NCBI GenBank assembly: GCA_001800075.1
Contig: MGUR01000068.1
Coordinates: forward strand, 35,688-45,716
Origin: Elusimicrobia bacterium RIFCSPLOWO2_01_FULL_59_12
GTDB taxonomy: Bacteria; Elusimicrobiota; Elusimicrobia; 2-01-FULL-59-12
DNA: 10,029 bases
Reading direction: 5' to 3'
Below the pieces are notes generated by a model. That model did not search any database and had not been told where the DNA came from. It saw only the letters and a program-made list of their open reading frames with translations. Shown one piece after another: positions 1 to 6,469 of the stretch (its first letter is position 1; each line of letters opens with the position of its first letter). The position numbers and the translations under genes were made by a program.

Positions 1-2
1 TA

Positions 3-1610
3 GGCGGCGAAGAGCTGGACGAGCTCTTCGGCACGCTGGAGGACCTCGGGATCGAGGTCGTTGATCGCGAGGAAGATCTGATTCGTCCCAGCGAAAAGCC
101 CGCCGAGGAGGAAGTCCTTCCCGATATCGGGACGGAAACCACCAACTCCATCCGGATGTACCTCACTGAAATGGGGAAGGTGCCGCTCCTCACCCGCGAG
201 CAGGAACTCACCCTCACCCGCAACATTAAGGAGAATGAAAAGACGTTAAAACTGATCGTGCTTGAATCGCCGATCACGATGCGCGAGATCCGCAACTGGG
301 AAAACCTGCTGGAACAGCAGGAAATGACGCCCAAGGAACTGATGCCGCGAGGCCGCAAGACCAATCAGGAGCTCTCGCGCATGCGCCAGAAGATGCGCAA
401 CGTGGTCCGGTTCATCATGGGGGGGGCAAAGAAGCTTTTCCAGGCGCAGGAGCGGCTGAAGAAGAAAGGATTAACCCCCGCCGTCAAAGCGAGCCTGCAG
501 GAGCGCGTGGCCAAGGAACGTTCCCAGATCATCAATAAAATCGTCGGGCTGAACCTCAATTTAGAAAAGATCAAGCGCCTGACCAACAAGATCAAGACCA
601 TCGCCCAGAAACTCCGCGAAGCGCACCAGGAAGTCGCCCGTTACGAGAAGCGGTTCAAAATGCCGTTCACGGAGCTCCGCCAGAGTTACGCTCAGGTCAA
701 AGCGCGCAAGATGTCGCCCACTCAGTTCAAGCGGCTCACCGGCTACACGCCGATGGCGATGGAATCCACCATGGCTAATCTGGATAACGTGGTTGCGCGG
801 CTGCATCGGATGGAGCAGGCTCTGCCGCTTCCCAAGGAGGTCTTGTTCAGCAGTTACGACCAGATCCGCCACCTGGAAGAGACCATCCTGGTCGACAAGC
901 TCAAGCTCATCCGCGCGAACCTGCGCTTGGTCGTTTCGATCGCCAAGAAGCATTTGAATTCATCCCTGGAGCTGGCGGATCTGATTCAGGAAGGCGGCCT
1001 GGGCTTGATCAAAGCGGTGGAGAAGTTCGAATACAAGCGCGGTTTCAAATTCTCCACGTACGCGACGTGGTGGATCCGGCAAGCGATCAACCGCGCGATC
1101 GCCGATCAGGCGCGCACCATCCGCATCCCCGTGCACATGAAGGAAATCATCTCGAAGCTGACCAAGGTCCTGCGCCGCTACCGCCAGGAGCTCGGCCGGG
1201 ACCCGAGCGTCGAGGAATATTCCAAGCACCTGCGGTTGTCCATGGAGAAGGTCCGCGAGATCCTGAAGATCATGCAGGACCCGATCTCGCTCACCACGCC
1301 GGTGGGGGAAGAAGACGACTCGTTCCTGGAAGACTTTATCGAGGACCGCTCCGGGCCCTCGCCGACCCGCTCGGCCCACGAGTTCCTGCGCCACCGCGAA
1401 GTGGAACGCATCCTGTCCACCTTGAGCGAGCGCGAGGCCCAGATCATCCGCCTGCGTTTCGGCATCGGCACGGGCTACCCGCGCACCCTGGAAGAGGTCG
1501 GCCGCATCTTCAACGTCACCCGCGAGCGCGTCCGCCAGATCGAAGCCAAAGCCATCCGAAAACTGCGACATCCCTCACGAAGCAGACCCTTGCGTGAGTA
1601 CATCGAATAA
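3..1610 (+). CDS. rpoD: Primary RNA polymerase sigma-70 factor (RpoD/SigA), 5'-truncated by the window edge
   Basis: Housekeeping sigma factor that directs RNA polymerase to -10/-35 promoters. The reading frame is open from base 3, and the upstream residues [17 protein letters not shown] look like the end of sigma region 1.1, so the true start lies outside the window and 535 residues are visible. Region 1.2 ([18 protein letters not shown]) lies near 153-207. A charged, helical non-conserved region of roughly 200 residues follows (about 240-880). Region 2 ([12 protein letters not shown], then DLIQEG, then [13 protein letters not shown]) spans about 915-1095 and includes the aromatic melting residues. 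The region 3 start [10 protein letters not shown] is near 1120. Region 4.2 ends in a helix-turn-helix ([20 protein letters not shown]) and [10 protein letters not shown]. Region 1.1 plus the long non-conserved region mark a group 1 sigma rather than an alternative sigma. Its last 17 nt overlap the aminotransferase gene. Confidence 0.96.
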   Translation, partial: GGEELDELFGTLEDLGIEVVDREEDLIRPSEKPAEEEVLPDIGTETTNSIRMYLTEMGKVPLLTREQELTLTRNIKENEKTLKLIVLESPITMREIRNWENLLEQQEMTPKELMPRGRKTNQELSRMRQKMRNVVRFIMGGAKKLFQAQERLKKKGLTPAVKASLQERVAKERSQIINKIVGLNLNLEKIKRLTNKIKTIAQKLREAHQEVARYEKRFKMPFTELRQSYAQVKARKMSPTQFKRLTGYTPMAMESTMANLDNVVARLHRMEQALPLPKEVLFSSYDQIRHLEETILVDKLKLIRANLRLVVSIAKKHLNSSLELADLIQEGGLGLIKAVEKFEYKRGFKFSTYATWWIRQAINRAIADQARTIRIPVHMKEIISKLTKVLRRYRQELGRDPSVEEYSKHLRLSMEKVREILKIMQDPISLTTPVGEEDDSFLEDFIEDRSGPSPTRSAHEFLRHREVERILSTLSEREAQIIRLRFGIGTGYPRTLEEVGRIFNVTRERVRQIEAKAIRKLRHPSRSRPLREYIE

Positions 1611-3051
1611 TCGGTCACGCGTCCCTGGTCCTAAATCCCGCCAACTGGCCCAACGTCTCCGGCAGGTCGAATCCCGCAACGTCACCTTTATCAGCGAGGA
1701 CTTCCCCGTTTTCTGGGAGTCCGCCCGGGGTTCCTGGGTCACCGATGTCGATGGCAACCGCTTTCTGGACCTCACCGGCGCGTTCGCCGTAGCCAGCCTG
1801 GGGCACAACCCGCCCTCCCTTCGCGAGGCGATTGAAAAACAGATCAAGAAATTGTGGCACGGCATGGGAGACGTTCATCCCAACGCCGTCAAAGTGGACT
1901 TGTTGGAAGCGCTGAAGGACCTGGCGCCGGGCGCATTGTCCCGGTCGATCTTGTCCAGTTCCGGCGCCGAGGCGGTGGAATCCGCTTTAAAAACCGCGCG
2001 CCTGGCCACGGGCCGCCCCGGGGTGATCGCTTTTGAAGGGGGATATCATGGGATGAGTTACGGCGCCCTGACGGTGACGGACCGCGACGATTTTAAAAAT
2101 CCTTTCTCAGGACAACTTGGCTCCTGGGCGGTGCATTCCCCGTATCCGGACAGCCTGCATGGGATCGCGGAAGACCGCTGTTTGGAGTCGTTGGACCGGT
2201 TTCTGAAATCCAGCGCCGGTCTTGAGGCTCCGATCGGCGCTCTGCTGGTGGAGCCCATGCAGGGCCGGGGCGGCGTCCGCATCCCCAAACCTTTCTTTCT
2301 TCAAGGCCTGCGCGATATCGCTCGGCGTTACGATCTGATGCTGATCGCCGATGAGATCTTTACGGGCCTGGGACGCACCGGCCGGATGTTCGGCGTCGAT
2401 CATTCGAGCGTCGTTCCGGACCTTCTCTGCGTGGGGAAAGCGCTGACCAACGGTTTCCCGTTATCCGCCTGCATCGGGACGCCGGAGGCGATGAACGCCT
2501 GGCCTGCGTCGGACGGCGAGGCGATTCACACCAGCACCTTTTTGGGGAACCCGCTGGGATGCGCCATGGCGCTTGCGTCCCTGCGGGACCTCCGCGCCAG
2601 GCGCCTGGCGCGGCGCGCGGCCAAAGCAGGGGACGCGTGGAAACGCGAACTCCAACAGGCGTTAGGGGGCCATCCGAGCGTGGCGGAGGTGCGCGGCATC
2701 GGGCTGATGATCGGCATCGAGCTGGTGAAAGACAAGCCAACGCTTGCACCGGATTCCGAGCTCGCCGGCCGGGTCGTGACGGGTTGTCTTCAAAAGGGGT
2801 TGATCCTGCTTTCGGGGGGAATTCACCGCAACGTCCTCACCTTAACGCCTCCGCTCACGATCACGGAAAGGGAAATGGCTGGGGCGACCACGATTCTTGC
2901 AGAAGTTCTTCATTCATCCCCTCTTCCCTTGCGGGAGAGGGTGCAGGGTGAGGGGGGGCAACAACCTCTAGGAATTAGCGGCTTAAGGACCCTCACCCGG
3001 CCGCCAAAGCTTCCGGCGACCGACCTCTCCCCAAACGGGAGAGGTGTTTAG
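1594..3051 (+). CDS. PLP-dependent class III aminotransferase (aspartate aminotransferase superfamily, GabT-like)
   Basis: Transfers an amino group between an amino acid or amine and a keto acid or aldehyde using pyridoxal phosphate; likely cytoplasmic. The GTG start at 1594 is chosen because the family N-terminal signature [12 protein letters not shown] begins at residue 11 and no later start would keep it. It overlaps the sigma gene by 17 nt and has no clear Shine-Dalgarno, so translation is probably coupled. Visible family motifs are SSSGAEAVE (121-129, phosphate-binding loop), GGYHG (149-153, aromatic residue stacking on PLP), [11 protein letters not shown] with Asp253, [11 protein letters not shown] with the Schiff-base Lys282, and [10 protein letters not shown]. 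The normal family C-terminus ([11 protein letters not shown]...ILAEVL) ends near 2910. The last ~46 codons are read from an inserted palindromic repeat. Substrate is unknown. The neighbouring LuxE/LuxC genes suggest an aldehyde acceptor, as for the aminotransferase domain of PigE, but GABA or ornithine-type substrates cannot be excluded. Confidence 0.93.
   Translation: MSTSNNRSRVPGPKSRQLAQRLRQVESRNVTFISEDFPVFWESARGSWVTDVDGNRFLDLTGAFAVASLGHNPPSLREAIEKQIKKLWHGMGDVHPNAVKVDLLEALKDLAPGALSRSILSSSGAEAVESALKTARLATGRPGVIAFEGGYHGMSYGALTVTDRDDFKNPFSGQLGSWAVHSPYPDSLHGIAEDRCLESLDRFLKSSAGLEAPIGALLVEPMQGRGGVRIPKPFFLQGLRDIARRYDLMLIADEIFTGLGRTGRMFGVDHSSVVPDLLCVGKALTNGFPLSACIGTPEAMNAWPASDGEAIHTSTFLGNPLGCAMALASLRDLRARRLARRAAKAGDAWKRELQQALGGHPSVAEVRGIGLMIGIELVKDKPTLAPDSELAGRVVTGCLQKGLILLSGGIHRNVLTLTPPLTITEREMAGATTILAEVLHSSPLPLRERVQGEGGQQPLGISGLRTLTRPPKLPATDLSPNGRGV
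2918..3044. repeat. Palindromic dispersed repeat (double hairpin) inserted at the aminotransferase 3' end
   Basis: Two hairpins face each other. CCTCTTCCCTTGCGGGAGAGG lies at 2920-2940 (one bulged T) and CCTCTCCCCAAACGGGAGAGG core at 3024-3044 has a perfect 8-bp stem with a 5-nt loop. Between them the left inner arm GGGTGAGGG is mirrored by CCCTCACCC near 2990-2998. The whole is therefore a nested inverted repeat of about 125 bp. The arms resemble the very common bacterial 'CCTCTCCC...GGGAGAGG / CCCTCACCC' repeat that, when translated, gives SPLPLRERV and LSPNGRG peptides. Both peptides are seen here at the end of the aminotransferase. It is best read as a non-autonomous MITE-like element. 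Confidence 0.85.
3037..3044 (+). promoter_or_regulatory. Ribosome binding site of the luxE-like gene, made by the repeat's right arm
   Basis: GGGAGAGG ends 9 nt before the ATG at 3054, a normal Shine-Dalgarno position. It is also the 3' strand of the right hairpin of the inserted repeat, so the hairpin could mask it. No other purine-rich stretch lies in front of that ATG. Confidence 0.6.
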
Positions 3052-3053
3052 AT

Positions 3054-4121
3054 ATGGAGCGCCTGGAATCCCGCATCGAACGGTTCTTGCGCACGGGAAG
3101 CGGAGACTTTGAAGATCTGGCCCTGGAACTCTTCGCGCATCAGTTTGAGAAAAGCCCGCCCTATCAAGCGTACTGCAAGGCGCAAAACCGCACGCCCGGA
3201 TACGTGAGGATGTGGGAAGAGATCCCCGCCGTTCCGATCGCCGCTTTTAAATCCGCGGACCTTGCGACGTTTCCGGTCGGCCGGGCGGCGGCCGTCTTTC
3301 ACTCCAGCGGGACCACTCAAAAAACACCCAGCCGTCATTTTCTCAAGACGCTGACGTTTTATGAAGCTTCGCTCGAAGCCGGCTTTTCGAAAAACGTTCT
3401 GTTTCAAACAGACCCGGCCCCATTTCTCATCCTGGCTCCGTCACCCAGCGAGGCCCCGCATTCTTCCTTGAGCTGGATGCTGGACGTGGTGAATCGCCGC
3501 TGGGGCCTGCCTGCCGGCAGGCAGGGGATGCCCGGAGGCGGATTCTACATACAGCGAGGTCTCGTTGAGGACGGGCGTTTATTCCGCGCGCTGGAGGAAA
3601 CCCAGGCGGCCGGCAGCCCGATCGCGCTTCTGGGGACCACGCTCGCGTTTTTGGCATTCTTTGATCAGTGCGCCAAACAGAACAAATCTTTTCTATGTCC
3701 CACCGGGAGCCGCCTGATGGATACGGGCGGCATGAAAACGCAGGCGCGCGAGGTGACGCGCGGGGAGTTCCTGCGCCGGGTCTGGTCGACGCTCGGGATC
3801 CCGGAAGCCGGGTGCATCAACGAATACGGCATGTGCGAGCTGAGTTCCCAGTTTTATGCGCGCGGCGCGTCCCCGGTGTTTAAGGGGCCTCCCTGGGTTC
3901 GCACCCTTGTTGTGAATCCAAACACCGGCGCGCCCCTCCCGGAAGGCGAGACCGGCTGGCTGACGCATTTTGATCTGGCGAACGTCGATTCGGCGCTGGC
4001 CGTGCAAACCGAAGACGAAGGCATCGCTCATCCGGAGGGTTTCGTTTTACTGGGCCGCGCGCGCTCCGCCGGTCTCAAGGGGTGCTCGGTCGATATGGAA
4101 GCCTATCTCAAACGCCAATGA
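3054..4121 (+). CDS. LuxE-type acyl-protein synthetase (ATP-dependent carboxylate activation)
   Basis: Adenylates a carboxylic acid with ATP and passes the acyl group to its own cysteine, for delivery to a LuxC-type reductase. At 355 residues it is close to the usual ~370 of LuxE. Motifs seen are the AMP-binding loop HSSGTTQK (Ser84-Thr88), TGGMKTQAREVTRGEF in the middle, and EYGMCELSSQFY starting at Glu257. The C-terminal stretch GLKGCSVDMEAYLKRQ has Cys344 twelve residues from the end, matching the place of the acyl-accepting Cys364 of Vibrio harveyi LuxE. The ATG at 3054 is 2 nt after the aminotransferase stop and follows GGGAGAGG. The stop overlaps the LuxC start as ATGA. Residues 152-158 (LPAGRQG) are encoded by an inserted palindrome and lie just before the MPGGGFYIQ segment. 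The gene belongs to PF04443 by pattern; its acyl substrate cannot be read from the sequence. Confidence 0.9.
   Translation: MERLESRIERFLRTGSGDFEDLALELFAHQFEKSPPYQAYCKAQNRTPGYVRMWEEIPAVPIAAFKSADLATFPVGRAAAVFHSSGTTQKTPSRHFLKTLTFYEASLEAGFSKNVLFQTDPAPFLILAPSPSEAPHSSLSWMLDVVNRRWGLPAGRQGMPGGGFYIQRGLVEDGRLFRALEETQAAGSPIALLGTTLAFLAFFDQCAKQNKSFLCPTGSRLMDTGGMKTQAREVTRGEFLRRVWSTLGIPEAGCINEYGMCELSSQFYARGASPVFKGPPWVRTLVVNPNTGAPLPEGETGWLTHFDLANVDSALAVQTEDEGIAHPEGFVLLGRARSAGLKGCSVDMEAYLKRQ
3506..3525. repeat. 20-bp perfect palindrome inserted in frame in the luxE-like gene
   Basis: CCTGCCTGCCGGCAGGCAGG is its own exact reverse complement. In frame it encodes LPAGRQ(G) between the family-like segments VVNRRWG and MPGGGFYI. 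Peptides of the LPAGRQ type recur, as I recall, as in-frame insertions in proteins of uncultured candidate phyla, which points to a small dispersed repeat rather than a family feature. Confidence 0.75.
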
Positions 4122-5086
4122 TCAGCGTCGCTTCAAAAACCGATGTCCAGCGCACCGCTCGTTCTTTGGGCCGGGCGTCGCGGGTCTGGTTGGATCCCGC
4201 TCATCCCTTGCGTCGGGAAGCGGTATGGGCCCTTCAAGTGTCCACCGGGTTTACCCGCTCCATGATTGAGCGGGCCTTGACGGCTGCCTTCGAAGAATTA
4301 ACAGAAGATAAAATTCTGAAGTTTTCCGCAGAAACTCTTTCCGCCCATTCGGAGGCGCCGAGGGCCGTTCTCCACATCCTGGCCGGGAATGTCTTTACGG
4401 CGTGGCTGCCGGGTGCGGTGACGACGCTTCTCTTAGGCTCGGGATGCGATCTGAAACCCTCGGCTCGGGAGCCGGTGTTTGCCCCGTTTTGGAAACGTTC
4501 GATCGAATCAGCCGACGCCGCTTTAGGAGAGCAAATTCATATCGTCCGCTGGCATGAGGACCTTCTCCGGCGCTACCCCGCGGTCGTCGCGTACGGGTCG
4601 GACGCGACGCTCACCGCCCTGCGCGCGCTGGCGCCGCCCGAAACCCATTTTATCGGGTACGGACACAAGATCAGCGTGGCGGTGTTATGGAAGGAAGCCC
4701 TGGCTCCGGAACATGTGTCCGACGTGTTAGGCCGGCTCGAAAAAGATGCCGCGGTGTTTGACCTGCAGGGGTGCCTGTCACCGCAGATCCTTTATCTGGA
4801 TGGCGAAGATCCGGGACTTTTTGAGGGGCTGTATTCGCGGGTCCGCGTGATGCCTCAGATGAAACGCTTTGAATCGTGGGACATTTTAAAATCAGAGCTC
4901 GAAAGCTTTCAACCCTACCTTTCCGCCATGGGCTATGCGGGTCCGGATGCGCGCATGGGGCCCCTGCAGGACGACTTGGACGCGCTGGGGTTCAGCCGGG
5001 TATGTCCCGTGGGTGAGATGCAGCGGCCGCCGCTGAGCTGGCGGAACGGCGGGATTTTGCTGGCAGAGGCGTTGGCCCTTCGATAA
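4118..5086 (+). CDS. LuxC-type acyl-CoA / acyl-enzyme reductase
   Basis: NAD(P)H-dependent reductase that takes an acyl group from LuxE (or acyl-CoA) on a cysteine and releases an aldehyde. The start is placed at the ATG of the ATGA overlap with luxE, giving 322 residues; an in-frame ATG at 4082 would need a 40-nt overlap and adds residues without family character. Motifs are HILAGNVFTAWLPG (86-99; Asn91 as in aldehyde-dehydrogenase-fold proteins), YGSDATLTALRAL from Tyr159, GHKISVAVL, and the active-site segment FDLQGCLSPQ with Cys219, equivalent to Cys286 of marine LuxC. It is shorter than the ~480 residues of luminous LuxC but similar to the shorter LuxC homologues of non-luminous bacteria. 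The C-terminal NGGILLAEAL segment looks complete. Direct coupling to luxE supports a LuxE-LuxC enzyme complex. Confidence 0.9.
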   Translation: MISVASKTDVQRTARSLGRASRVWLDPAHPLRREAVWALQVSTGFTRSMIERALTAAFEELTEDKILKFSAETLSAHSEAPRAVLHILAGNVFTAWLPGAVTTLLLGSGCDLKPSAREPVFAPFWKRSIESADAALGEQIHIVRWHEDLLRRYPAVVAYGSDATLTALRALAPPETHFIGYGHKISVAVLWKEALAPEHVSDVLGRLEKDAAVFDLQGCLSPQILYLDGEDPGLFEGLYSRVRVMPQMKRFESWDILKSELESFQPYLSAMGYAGPDARMGPLQDDLDALGFSRVCPVGEMQRPPLSWRNGGILLAEALALR

Positions 5087-5104
5087 ATTCCTCCTATTCG
5101 AATC

Positions 5105-5113
5105 TGATACAAT
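5105..5113 (+). promoter_or_regulatory. Extended -10 promoter for the tRNA gene
   Basis: TGATACAAT is an extended -10 (TGN followed by TACAAT) 22 nt before the mature tRNA 5' end, a spacing that suits a short tRNA leader. No good -35 lies 17 nt upstream, so recognition would rest on the TG extension. No terminator hairpin follows the LuxC stop, so read-through from the upstream operon is also possible. Confidence 0.5.
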
Positions 5114-5135
5114 TGACGGCGATTTCGAAGTTTTC

Positions 5136-5209
5136 GGGCCCATAGCTCAATCGGTTAGAGCGTCCGGCTCATAACTGGAGGGTTCCAGGTTCGAGTCCTG
5201 GTGGGCCCA
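5136..5209 (+). tRNA. tRNA with CAT anticodon (elongator tRNA-Met, or Ile2 read as lysidine)
   Basis: The full cloverleaf can be drawn. The acceptor GGGCCCA pairs with TGGGCCC (5202-5208), discriminator A at 5209. The D arm is GCTC/GAGC (5145-5148, 5158-5161) with AATCGGTTA. The anticodon stem TCCGG/CTGGA has loop CTCATAA with anticodon CAT at 5170-5172. The variable loop is GGGTT, and the T arm CCAGG/CCTGG has loop TTCGAGT. Position 1 pairs normally and the anticodon stem lacks the three G-C pairs of initiator tRNA, so it is not the initiator. Elongator Met and the CAT-anticodon Ile2 cannot be separated reliably by eye. CCA is not encoded (AATC follows), so it must be added by nucleotidyltransferase. 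Confidence 0.95.
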
Positions 5210-5222
5210 ATCTTTAACCGAA

Positions 5223-5292
5223 TCCAGGTTCGCCCGCCACACGACAGGCGGGCGAGCGCCAGCAGTGTGGCGCTCGAGTCCTGGTGGGCCCA
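5223..5292 (+). repeat. Duplicated 3' end of the upstream tRNA, interrupted by a 44-nt insertion
   Basis: The last 26 nt of the tRNA (5184-5209) recur here in two blocks: TCCAGGTTCG at 5223-5232 and TCGAGTCCTGGTGGGCCCA at 5274-5292. The two blocks share TCG, so the copy looks like a T-arm plus acceptor 3' half that took an insertion with a 3-bp target duplication inside the T-loop sequence. It starts only 13 nt after the tRNA. It could be a remnant of a tandem tRNA array or of an attachment-site duplication. Confidence 0.8.
5231..5276. repeat. Double-hairpin palindromic insertion
   Basis: Hairpin 1 is CGCCCGCC / GGCGGGCG (5231-5238 with 5247-5254, loop ACACGACA). Hairpin 2 is CGAGCGCCA / TGGCGCTCG (5253-5261 with 5268-5276, loop GCAGTG). 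Both stems are perfect. The element sits inside the duplicated tRNA T-loop sequence and is flanked by TCG. It differs in sequence from the repeats at 2918 and 3506, so three unrelated short palindromes are present within 2.4 kb. Confidence 0.75.
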
Positions 5293-5308
5293 CTTACTTA
5301 AGTTTTTC

Positions 5309-5340
5309 GGGGCAGTTGACTCAGCGGTAGAGTGTCCGTC
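5309..5340 (+). pseudogene. Degenerate tRNA 5' half (acceptor strand and D arm)
   Basis: GGGGCAG is followed by TTG, then ACTC-AGCGGTA-GAGT, which folds as a D arm with the usual AGCGGTA loop, then TCCGTC. A 3' partner (GGCGGA at 5355-5360) and the loop TTGCCAA at 5342-5348 recall a tRNA-Gly(GCC) anticodon arm, but the stem around that loop does not pair. No T loop (TTCRA) or matching acceptor 3' strand (CTGCCCC) follows. If real it is a broken second tRNA of a former pair. Confidence 0.35.
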
Positions 5341-5480
5341 GTTGCCAAGGCCATGGCGGACTAGAAGGCGGATGCCATCCTCACACGATGGAGTGAACGG
5401 CGTTTGCGAAGTATCCTAGGGTAGATGCTCGTCGCAGTTGAAAGGTTTCAGTATCCCTCGGTATCCCGAAGTTGCCTTTC

Positions 5481-5539
5481 TGGTGACGTAGTTTGGTGAC
5501 GTAAAATCCATAGAAGCGGCTCGACGTGTCTGCTATACT
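5481..5539 (+). promoter_or_regulatory. Toxin-antitoxin promoter: direct repeat TGGTGACGTA x2 and an extended -10
   Basis: TGGTGACGTA occurs at 5481-5490 and again at 5494-5503, 13 nt apart, and could be an operator. TGCTATACT at 5531-5539 is a strong extended -10 (TGN-TATACT), placing the transcription start near 5546, about 33 nt before the antitoxin ATG. No convincing -35 is present at 17 nt spacing. GGGAG at 5564-5568 is the likely ribosome binding site of the antitoxin. The rest of 5293-5578 holds only the tRNA-like fragment and three copies of GTATCC (5411, 5451, 5461) with no known role. Confidence 0.55.
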
Positions 5540-5578
5540 TAGAGCGAAGTAAAAATTAGACTAGGGAGTAACCCCTCA

Positions 5579-5812
5579 ATGACCTTTGAGCAAATCGTTG
5601 CATTAGCGAAACAGTTAAGCCCTGTTGAAAAGTTGCATCTTGTGGAGCGAGTGATCCCCGATCTAGAAGCTTTAGTGCCAGGAGGTCAACCTGCTAAGCC
5701 CGCTTCCTTGTACGGGACTCTTGCGGATTTAGGATCTGCGCCCTCTGCGAAGGACATTGACGAGATTCGCCGGGACATGTTTCAAAACTTTCCCAGACAC
5801 GACGCCGCGTGA
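5579..5812 (+). CDS. VapB-like antitoxin (partner of the PIN toxin)
   Basis: A 77-residue protein that should bind and neutralise the PIN ribonuclease encoded next, and probably represses its own promoter. The N-terminus (MTFEQIVALAKQLSPVEKLHLVERV) is a helical, leucine-rich dimerisation-type segment. The C-terminus from Ser43 (SLYGTLADLGSAPSAKDIDEIRRDMFQNFPR) follows a pattern often seen in small antitoxins preceding PIN genes, ending in the RRDMFxNFPR toxin-binding type motif. The ATG has GGGAG 10 nt upstream. Its TGA overlaps the toxin's GTG as GTGA, the coupling usual for vapBC pairs. The exact antitoxin family is not certain; the assignment rests on the C-terminal motif and the partner. 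Confidence 0.8.
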   Translation: MTFEQIVALAKQLSPVEKLHLVERVIPDLEALVPGGQPAKPASLYGTLADLGSAPSAKDIDEIRRDMFQNFPRHDAA

Positions 5813-6210
5813 TCACTGCTGTTGCCGATACCCACACAGCGCTGTGGTATCTGTTTGGAGACTCCCGCCTTTCGGACACCGCCAAAAAATACATCAATCA
5901 AGCTTTCGAGCGCCAAGAAAAAATCGGAGTTTCGTCGATCACGCTGGCGGAGGTTCTCTATTTAGCCGAGAAAAAGCGCGTCCCTTCCGATACGCTTTCA
6001 AGACTCATTCAAGCGCTGCGCGTTCCTGGAGGGGTCTTCGTAGAGGTCCCTCTGGACGGCTCGGTGGTTCAACACATGGAGAAAATCCCGCGCGATCAGG
6101 TCCCGGAGTTACCCGATCGAATCATCGCCGGCACAGCCCTATACCTTACCGTGGCTGTTATAAGCCGGGATCGGCAAATCCGCACCTCCTCTGTCAAGAC
6201 CATTTGGTGA
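5809..6210 (+). CDS. vapC: VapC-type PIN-domain toxin ribonuclease
   Basis: PIN-fold Mg-dependent RNase, the toxin of a type II module; family members cleave tRNA or rRNA. The 133 residues are the normal VapC length. The acidic residues are all present: Asp7 in VADTHTALWYL, Glu48 in SSITLAEVLYL, Asp103 in ELPDRIIAGTALYL and Asp121 in VISRDRQI. The toxin therefore looks intact. The DTHTALWYL form puts it in the PIN branch with the DxHxxLW signature. GTG start at 5809 inside the antitoxin stop. Its stop is followed after 5 nt by the zinc-finger antitoxin gene. Confidence 0.92.
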   Translation: MITAVADTHTALWYLFGDSRLSDTAKKYINQAFERQEKIGVSSITLAEVLYLAEKKRVPSDTLSRLIQALRVPGGVFVEVPLDGSVVQHMEKIPRDQVPELPDRIIAGTALYLTVAVISRDRQIRTSSVKTIW

Positions 6211-6215
6211 ATATG

Positions 6216-6464
6216 ATGAAATACGATCCTTGTGAATATTGTGATGGCCAGGTGAAAAAGCAGAACGTCCGCGTCGACCATTGGTGGAAGAGCAAGCTGG
6301 TGGTGATCGAGAACGTGCCCGTGGGTGTATGCTCCCGCTGCGGGGAACGTTACTATGAAGCGGATATTTTGCGTCGGCTTGATCGGATCGCCCAGGGTGA
6401 AGTGGCTTCTGTCCGTCAGATGAAGATATCGGTCGCCGATTATCGGCGAATTATGGCTGCTTAA
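6216..6464 (+). CDS. YgiT/MqsA-type zinc-finger antitoxin (orphan)
   Basis: A small protein of 82 residues, starting MKYDPCEYC. Two CxxC pairs (Cys6/Cys9 and Cys39/Cys42) form the zinc site of the MqsA N-terminal-like domain, with the typical LVVIENVPVGVCSRCGERYYEADILRRLDRI sequence pattern split around the second pair. The ATG at 6216 is preferred over the adjacent one at 6213 because GGTGA (6206-6210, overlapping the vapC stop) lies 5 nt before it. Such proteins usually follow a small toxin gene (MqsR or a DUF4258 protein); none is present, and the gene sits behind vapC instead. There is no separate C-terminal helix-turn-helix domain of full MqsA; the tail VRQMKISVADYRRIMAA is short. Confidence 0.85.
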   Translation: MKYDPCEYCDGQVKKQNVRVDHWWKSKLVVIENVPVGVCSRCGERYYEADILRRLDRIAQGEVASVRQMKISVADYRRIMAA

Positions 6465-6469
6465 CTGAA

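Noticed and set aside
960..1571. Minus-strand open frame of 203 codons opposite the sigma gene
   Set aside because: It is the complement of a conserved sigma-70 coding region in GC-rich DNA and shows no family motifs.
3054..5086. Bioluminescence (lux) operon
   Set aside because: Only LuxE- and LuxC-type genes are present; no luciferase subunits or LuxD acyltransferase lie in the window, and the order differs from luxCDABE.
5231..5276. Rho-independent terminator after the tRNA
   Set aside because: The hairpins are not followed directly by a T-run (the nearest is 27 nt away), and their flanks fit an insertion into the tRNA copy better.
5201..5419. 72-codon plus-strand open frame across the tRNA 3' end and repeat
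   Set aside because: It starts inside the tRNA and runs through the palindromic insertion; no protein-like pattern or ribosome binding site.
5757..6464. One 235-residue protein covering the vapC region and the zinc-finger gene
   Set aside because: Its first ~150 codons are an out-of-frame shadow of vapC; only the part from 6216 has family sequence.
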